DNA from: Ochromonadaceae sp. CCMP2298
Lineage: Eukaryota; Sar; Synurophyceae; Ochromonadales; Ochromonadaceae
Direction of reading: 5' to 3'
Assembly (NCBI GenBank): GCA_026770595.1
Contig: MU634319.1
Span: 1-13,287 of the forward strand
Length of the DNA stretch: 13,287 nucleotides
Shown here: positions 8,598-13,287 of the stretch, piece after piece
Layout of the letters: every line of letters begins with the position of its first letter
Numbering within the stretch: the stretch's first letter is position 1
Translations under genes and position numbers: made by a program
The notes under the pieces: generated by a model
Databases searched by the model: none
The model's input: the letters and a program-made list of their open reading frames with translations, nothing else
Told to the model about the DNA's origin: nothing

Positions 8598-9529
8598 CGT
8601 GTCAAGAAGAGAGGAGTGCAGATGTAGATGAACTGAACGGATATTCTGCGCAATCAGAGCCAACACTGAATGCCTGGAAATGGATTTTCCCACTCCAGCA
8701 GGCACTCTCCCTCTCTCCTCAAACCAAAAGTGGGGAGGTCCCCTGGGAATAGCCACTGGCGATAATACCCACGCACTCGATGCCGGCACATATCTCATTT
8801 TAAATTCGCACCATCTCACCCAGAGAGAACCTCTGCCATAATAAATATGCGTTGATCATGTGTAATAAAGGTCTAACTGTACATATACGGCGATGTTCTT
8901 CTTCTCCCAAACTTTTGGGGACCACAAGTTTTGCGCGCTGGAGCCCCAGCGCCGAAACCGCTCCGAAGAACTTCAGATTCCCCTTCTTCTGTATTTTTCG
9001 ACCCGCTTCATATATTTTTTCCCCCAAGGACACATATTATTTCCCACAACATAGCGTTTGGGTTAATGGAATTACTGCCGGCGGCTTACTATGTACTGCG
9101 CGGCCCTTTCCAAGCACGAGCTCGGCCACGCTATGACGAAATCTCACCTCTGCTCTGCGTCATAGCCAGCCCGCCGCCGTGTTCGCGCGCCTGGCCGGAT
9201 GCAGCCAAAGGGATTGCAGGTACGCTTCCGGAAGGCCAAACGCTGCCTCAAACTGCTCTCGCTTTCCGCCCCACTATTATGGTGAAGGTCCTAGAGCACG
9301 CAAGCCACTTCGCTCCAGAGCTCTTTTGAAAGCTCCGACGGCTCCGGCGGCTCCGATTCGAACGGCTCTCCCCCATTGAATTTAACCCCGATCATGGGGC
9401 CGGCCGGTTTGGCGGGCGTTGCACATCCTTCCCAACTGAAAATCGAGGGAGAAAAAGAGAACCCAAAAGGGGGGACTCGAGCGAGGGAACGAAAGTGGGA
9501 ATCAATATGTGTCCTTGTTCTCCCCACAT
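8598..9529. other. stretch without a supported gene
   Basis: ORFs on both strands here are short and lack recognisable motifs or splice-consistent partners. The part next to 8597 should include the promoter of the SPO16-like gene. AATAAA-like words occur near 8838 and 8865. A 9-bp triplication of GGCTCCG[AG][CT] lies around 9336-9358. It may include old transposon sequence. Confidence 0.45.
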
Positions 9530-9549
9530 TAGAGAGTATGCGAAGCACG
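9530..9549 (+). repeat. candidate left terminal inverted repeat
   Basis: TAGAGAGTATGCGAAGCACG here is the exact reverse complement of 11383-11402. Similarity continues inward with gaps (T run, then CG..GTTTT). The two copies flank a Harbinger-like transposase and face each other as terminal inverted repeats do. If the ends are set at AGAGAG, both flanks carry ATT, a possible 3-bp target duplication. Confidence 0.55.
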
Positions 9550-9647
9550 TTTTTTCGACGTTTTATCCCAAAACCGCAGACCTGATCGACTGGTCCTGAC
9601 GACTTCGGACCCTCTGAGAGCCCTTTAGTCGGGGCAACTTGAGATAG

Positions 9648-9684
9648 CTAGACTGCTTGGTCTGTGAAAAAGTGACCAGTCTAG
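9648..9684. repeat. imperfect hairpin upstream of transposase
   Basis: CTAGACTGCTTGGTC (9648-9662) pairs with GACCAGTCTAG (9674-9684) across an 11-base A-rich loop, with a small bulge in the left arm. It lies about 40 bp before the transposase-like ORF and could be a subterminal element of the transposon. Confidence 0.45.
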
Positions 9685-9726
9685 CAGTTTAAATTTGTAT
9701 TAGAGAGCTCAGATCACAATCCAACT

Positions 9727-10909
9727 ATGGGGCGAGTTGGGTATCGCGATAGCACGTTTATGACTTCTATCGTGAGAAGGGACCTCTCTCTCAACAACGA
9801 AGATCGCAAGTATGTCAAGGAGCTTGTCAAGATTCTGCAGACCATTGCTTTCGTCGAGAGAGCATCTGAGCCAGAGCCGATCGCGCCAAGGCTGATGGAG
9901 GTCAAGGAGATTCTCCCGCTCAAATACCAGAAGATGAGGCTGACTGACGAAGTGCCAGAGCGCGTTCGCAGAAAGCCAGTTTTCATCCGCATCGATGATG
10001 TGCGGAAGCAGTATTTTTTCGTCACTCGTCTTATCATATCCCCTCTAACTCTCGTCCCCTATGTAGATCACAGGCAGTGAAATTTACCAGACCTACCTCT
10101 TCACCAAGCCCGAGTTGCACAGGTTATACCGCTGCTTGCGACTGGACGAATTTCCAGTGATCACTATGGACAACGGCGCTAAGTTCGGAGGGGAGGAGGT
10201 GCTTCTTATATCCTTGCACAAGTTGGTTTCCCCCCTACGGTGGGTGGAGATGGTGAAGTTTTATGGCCGGGACTGGAGCTGCCTCAGTCGGGCGTTCAAG
10301 TGGTTCATGCGGTACTGCCGGATGCGTTTTGCTTGCCTCATCAAAAATGCATGGCAGTACTGGAAGCCCTCGCTCGAGTACTTCAGCGAGTGCATTAGGG
10401 GGAAGATGGAGGAGGCGTCAGATGGTGGCATAGTGTATCCGCCAGGGGGCATGACTCTCTTCGGATTCATCGATGATACTTGCCTGGCGTCTACACGTGT
10501 TGGGGGTGGGCCTGCTAAACCAGGCTTCGATGCCCCCAGATTTAACCCTCTCATTCAAGCTTCTTTCTTTACAGGCTGAGGTAAGATACACGGCCTCAAG
10601 TACCAGACGGTGGAGGCGCCAAATGGCATGTGCCTCGACATCTACGGCCCACAGGTAAGAAGTACACACACCCCACCACCACACTGCTACTGCCCACCAC
10701 CACACTGCTACTAACCACCACCATACTGCTACTAACCACCACCACACTGCTACTACTAACCACCACCACTACTCATTACATATACCTACCAGATTCGAGT
10801 CTCGAACGAGTGGGCATACGGGATTACAGGCCAACTTTTTTCTTCGGTCGCACAGGGGCCGTGGTCGCGGCGTCCATTACCCCCCAAGCAGCGCGGCTGG
10901 GCACGTTGA
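9727..10909 (+). pseudogene. decayed PIF/Harbinger-like DDE transposase
   Basis: Coding segments follow at 9727-10020, 10067-about 10506, 10581-10654 and 10793-about 10850, all in compatible frames if short GT..AG gaps are removed. The family pattern is visible: GEEVLLISLHKLVSPLRW, GRDWSCLSRAF, the first catalytic Asp region FGFIDDT, then KIHGLKYQTVEAPNG with DIYGP, and the last acidic block IRVSNEWAYG. This order matches DDE_Tnp_4/HARBI1-type transposases. The roughly 100 residues that normally lie between the GP block and the final Glu block, including the second catalytic Asp (HD), are missing; a tandem-repeat stretch sits in their place. A TGA lies just before KIHGLKYQ unless the 3' splice site is at 10580. 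The 46-nt gap at 10021-10066 has a weak donor (GTCACT). The frame runs on to TGA 10907-10909 without family sequence. I read it as an inactive relic. Confidence 0.7.
10672..10775. repeat. 21-bp CCACCACCACACTGCTACTAA tandem repeat
   Basis: About four imperfect units plus a partial one, within a GT..AG-bounded gap (10655-10792) of the transposase relic. It occupies the place where the second catalytic Asp region should be encoded. Confidence 0.85.
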
Positions 10910-11255
10910 TCTCCGCGCCGGTGATCTGGTTGCCGATGACGTCATACTCGCACCCTAACTTGCCGCTTTTCATCTCCTCCTCCTCGAACTTGCCCTCCTC
11001 CTTGTGGTTCGCACGCACGTCGCGCAGATCTTTGAACTCCTTGTCCATCTTCAGGAGCAGCTTGTCGTGGGGAGTGGCCCACTTGTAGGCGGTGAAGTCT
11101 TCGATCATACCGTGGCGCTGCTTCGCTTTCTCTTGCATCTGTTGGCGTGTTGTAAAAGTTAGGCGTGTTGTAAAAGTAAGCAAGTAAAAGTTAGGCGAAC
11201 TCACATTCGTGAGCCTGGTCCTGATGGTACCGAAAACGAGCTTCGCGAACTTGGT
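10824..11255 (-). CDS. unknown charged protein, C-terminal exons
   Basis: A minus-strand exon from 11138 to the TAA at 10824-10826 encodes 104 residues from an ATG. A GT..AG intron at 11139-11204 (GTGAGT..CCAACAG, 66 nt, phase 0) joins it to an upstream exon ending at 11205 and open back to 11255 (FAKLVFGTIRTRLTN). The joined protein is rich in Lys and Glu (KEEGKFEEEEMKSG), with GCEYDVIGNQITGAEINV and a basic end, PKKKVGL. I do not recognise the family. Codon use and splice signals look like a real gene rather than a shadow. Its tail overlaps the end of the transposase relic on the other strand. Lying between the two candidate terminal repeats, it could be the second, non-transposase protein that Harbinger elements often carry. 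It could equally be the 3' end of a host gene disrupted upstream. No start exon is identified. Confidence 0.5.
   Translation of the reverse strand, partial: TKFAKLVFGTIRTRLTNVSSPNFYLLTFTTRLTFTTRQQMQEKAKQRHGMIEDFTAYKWATPHDKLLLKMDKEFKDLRDVRANHKEEGKFEEEEMKSGKLGCEYDVIGNQITGAEINVPSRAAWGVMDAATTAPVRPKKKVGL
11139..11204 (-). other. 66-nt intron with internal 17-bp direct repeat
   Basis: GTGAGT..CAACAG intron of the unknown gene. It contains two adjacent copies of GGCGTGTTGTAAAAGT and a third partial copy, so its length may vary between alleles. Confidence 0.6.
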
Positions 11256-11382
11256 TTAGTAGACCAGAAATACCTCGCATACACTCTTTTGGGCGACGCC
11301 TAGTCGGCAGAAACAACGAAGTCTGCAAGATTTCTGCGGTCTGCAAAGGCCGGGACCTGGGACCAAAACTGCCGCAAAAAAG

Positions 11383-11402
11383 CGTGCTTCGCATACTCTC
11401 TA
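11383..11402 (-). repeat. candidate right terminal inverted repeat
   Basis: Exact 20-bp reverse complement of 9530-9549. A weaker relative (AGAGTGTATGCGAGG on the minus strand) lies inward at 11271-11287, as subterminal repeats often do. Confidence 0.55.
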
Positions 11403-11504
11403 TTTGGGGTGATTTCTGGTTTGTCACATTTCGGCCCCCAAAATCCTGATCCGTCACAAATTTTCTCAAAACCCACTTTTGAAACTGGGGTTTTCTCGGT
11501 CCAG

Positions 11505-11563
11505 CCCTAGTCACACGGCGACTGTGCGAGACCCTAGGTCACAGGGTGACTGCGCGAGCCCTA
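11505..11563. repeat. 27-bp tandem duplication with hairpin core
   Basis: Copy 1 (11505-11531) and copy 2 (11532-11558) both run CCCTAG..TCAC..GACTG..GCGAG with a few mismatches; a third CCCTA starts at 11559. Copy 2 contains the short perfect hairpin GTCAC-AGG-GTGAC. Confidence 0.7.
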
Positions 11564-11755
11564 TGTTGCAATTTACTCCCCCTGTCCTGCACGTCTGCAG
11601 CTGCTGTCCAGAAATACGTAAAGAAATCTACTTCACTCTTGTCTCAAGTTAAGCTTCTGAGTCGCTAGCTAAACAGCATCAACATCAACACCAACACGTC
11701 GCTCAGCCCTCCCAGACAGAAGCTCTCCTCATCGAAGTTTCACCGAAGTTCAACA
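11564..11755 (-). mobile_element. possible 3' LTR of the Copia element
   Basis: Downstream of the Copia pol stop on the minus strand, a 192-bp segment begins TGTTG and ends CAACA, the usual TG..CA form with 5-bp inverted ends. Against it, no polypurine tract is visible just before TGTTG, and the second LTR lies outside the window, so identity between LTRs cannot be seen. Confidence 0.25.
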
Positions 11756-11928
11756 ATCGAAACGGCAGGGACCTCGAGTGTCGGGAACATGGGAATCCCG
11801 ACAAATCCCAAATACGCCAAACTCTCTCAACCTGGGAATAGTCCCCTATTGCCCTACTAAACTACGGCTTACCAGTAGTGCTATCGACAGCATCTACAAT
11901 ATGCCTCCTAAGCCGTGGCTCTAGTAGC

Positions 11929-13287
11929 CTACTCATGTCCATGCATCAACACTCGTGCAAACTTACTAAACTTATCGTAATTCAGATCCTTCGTCAGTGC
12001 GTCTGCATGGTTATCCTCACCTGGGACATGCACTAAACGCACCATGTCTCTCTCACTAAACCCCCTTACTTACCATGCATCTCAGATAGTGGAGATCACG
12101 GGCATAGTGACGCGCTCGACTGCTGTTCTTGTACTCGTTCGCTTGATCCATACTGTTCGTACTGTCCGTGTATACTAGGGTAGGACCGTCCTGTGGGTGC
12201 CCCACCTCCTCCGAGAACAGCCGCAGCCACTCGATCTCGCGCACAGTCTCGTCAATTGCCTTGATCTCCGCCTCACACGGGGAGTGCGGCACTGTCGTGG
12301 TTGTCTTACTCCTAACTATATTCGCCCCGCTACTCTGCAGATGGATAGCATACCCGAACTCCGATTTGCTACCCCCGTCCACATTACAGCTCGCATCACA
12401 GAAGGCCACCAGTGGAACCAGTGCGTCTCTACCTCCCAGGGTCAGATATGACTCCGTCGTGCCCTTTAGGAAGCGTAGAATACGCCCCACAGCCCTCACG
12501 TGCTCTGGTTGAGGGCTTGCTGCTCCACTCCCTACTGCATTGACTGCCACCAGCATGTCCGGCCGCGTCCGATCTACCAGATATCTCAGCTTCCCGCAGA
12601 CCTCATACAGCACCGGTTCCGTGCCTTTGTCCAATAGCCGCAGCTTGACTGAAGGCGTACCAGGAATGTCGGACACTTTCTGACTGTCTGCTAGGTACTG
12701 CTCTACTACTGATCTCGCATACGCCGACTGACTCACTGTGAGAGTCCTCTTATCCCTATCCCTGCTGATTTGCATCCCCAGAAACTGCCGGAAAACGGGT
12801 TTGTGTTTTACCCGAAACTTTGCCTCCAGGCTACACCTCACTTCGTCGATCTTCGATTGCGAATCCGCCGCCACCAGGAGGTCGCCTACATAGACCAGGA
12901 TGTACACCTTGGAACCATCGTCAATATCCTTGATGTACATGCACACGTCGCTCGCACTTCGCCTGAACCCCATACCCAGAAGAGTGCTGTTGAGCAGTCT
13001 ATTCCAGAGTTCCCCAGCTTGCTTGAGCCCATACAGTGCTTTCCTCAGTCTCACAGTGGTGGGCTGTCCCTCTACCCACAGATCTCTCGGCAGCACCATA
13101 TATATCTCCTTATCGATCTTGGACTCCAGATATGCGTTACCAATGTCCGACGCCCCCGTCTCCATGTCCAGGTGGGCGATGATACCAAGCATACACAGTA
13201 GGGTTTTGAACTGTAACGTGGGGGCATAGGTTAGATCGAAGTCGTCTCCAGCAATCTGCGAGAATCCACGCGCGACTATACGAGCTC
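11929..13287 (-). pseudogene. Ty1/Copia retrotransposon pol, reverse transcriptase and RNase H (5' truncated by window edge, frameshifted)
   Basis: The frame enters at the right edge with ARIVARGFSQ and DLTYAPTLQF, classic Copia reverse transcriptase. The first catalytic Asp region (SDIGNAYLES), the ALYGLKQAGELWNRLL block and FLGMQISRDR follow. The YVDD box reads YVGD (12881-12892), losing one of two metal-binding Asp residues by a single G-for-A-type change. RNase H follows, with FCDAS, CEAEI, YTDS and RARHYARDLHYLR. The main frame stops at TAG 12056-12058, just after a run of five Gs on the coding strand (12061-12065). The expected C-terminus (LVHVPGEDNHADALTKDL) continues in the next frame to TAG 11929-11931, so one extra base in the G run breaks the gene. 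Integrase and gag would lie beyond the window. The two lesions make an active element unlikely, though the frameshift could be a sequencing error. Confidence 0.9.

Noticed and set aside
7994-8627. Plus-strand ORFs of 135 and 163 codons
   Set aside because: They are antisense to the spliced SPO16-like gene, whose three exons agree in phase and give a coherent domain.
8595-8798. N-terminal extension of the SPO16-like protein from the ATG at 8798
   Set aside because: The frame is open, but the extra 67 residues have no family features, and the family fold starts right at the ATG at 8597. Kept only as an alternative start.
11191-11514. 107-codon minus-strand ORF across the right inverted repeat
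   Set aside because: It runs through the repeat and has no recognisable motif. The frame that joins by splicing to the downstream exon is a different one.
12058-12075. 18-nt mini-intron (GTAAGT..TTTAG) at the Copia frame break
   Set aside because: Splice-like ends exist, but removing 18 nt leaves the frame unchanged and meets TGA immediately. A single-base frameshift explains the data better.
1-13287. CRISPR array, bacterial operon signals, tRNA or rRNA genes
   Set aside because: No regularly spaced repeats with unique spacers, no ribosome-binding-site pattern, and no tRNA T-loop or rRNA motifs were found. Introns mark the DNA as eukaryotic.

Overview
The window looks like nuclear DNA of a unicellular eukaryote. 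Its genes are interrupted by short GT..AG introns (about 66-360 nt, donors such as GTAAGT, GTACGT and GTGAGT), and removing them restores reading frame and family motifs. There is a centriole/axoneme-type repeat protein, a candidate meiotic protein, and remains of two transposable elements. Base composition is mixed, with GC-rich exons and TG/AT-rich introns. The sequence alone does not fix the species. An intron-rich flagellated protist (for example a free-living fornicate such as Kipferlia) is a guess only.

Layout, left to right. 1-835: no gene supported, only a short helix-turn-helix-like ORF fragment on the minus strand. 836-912: a perfect 36-bp hairpin. 1034-4890 (+): a three-exon gene for a 1201-residue protein built from about 18 MDM1-like [ST]EYxxxF motifs in higher-order repeats. 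4891-5634: spacer with a degenerate CCCTAC array. 5635-7593 (-): a six-exon class 3 (alpha/beta-hydrolase) lipase of 384 residues with a complete Ser-Asp-His triad; two of its introns start with nearly the same sequence. 7850-8597 (-): a three-exon, 199-residue XPF/ERCC4-like plus helix-hairpin-helix protein resembling the meiotic ZMM protein SPO16. 8598-9529: no gene supported.

The right third is mobile-element territory. A decayed PIF/Harbinger-like DDE transposase (9727-about 10909, +) and a convergent unknown ORF (10824-11255, -) lie between 20-bp inverted repeats (9530-9549 and 11383-11402) that could be terminal repeats of one element. From 11929 to the right edge is the 3' half of a Ty1/Copia pol gene on the minus strand (reverse transcriptase, RNase H). 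It carries a YVGD instead of YVDD active site and a one-base frameshift in a G run, so it looks dead. A possible LTR and tandem duplications lie in 11505-11755.

The three host genes show no shared pathway. The MDM1-like gene converges on the lipase gene; the lipase and the SPO16-like gene are tandem on the minus strand. All splice models are by eye: they rest on splice consensus, phase agreement and continuity of family motifs, not on transcripts.
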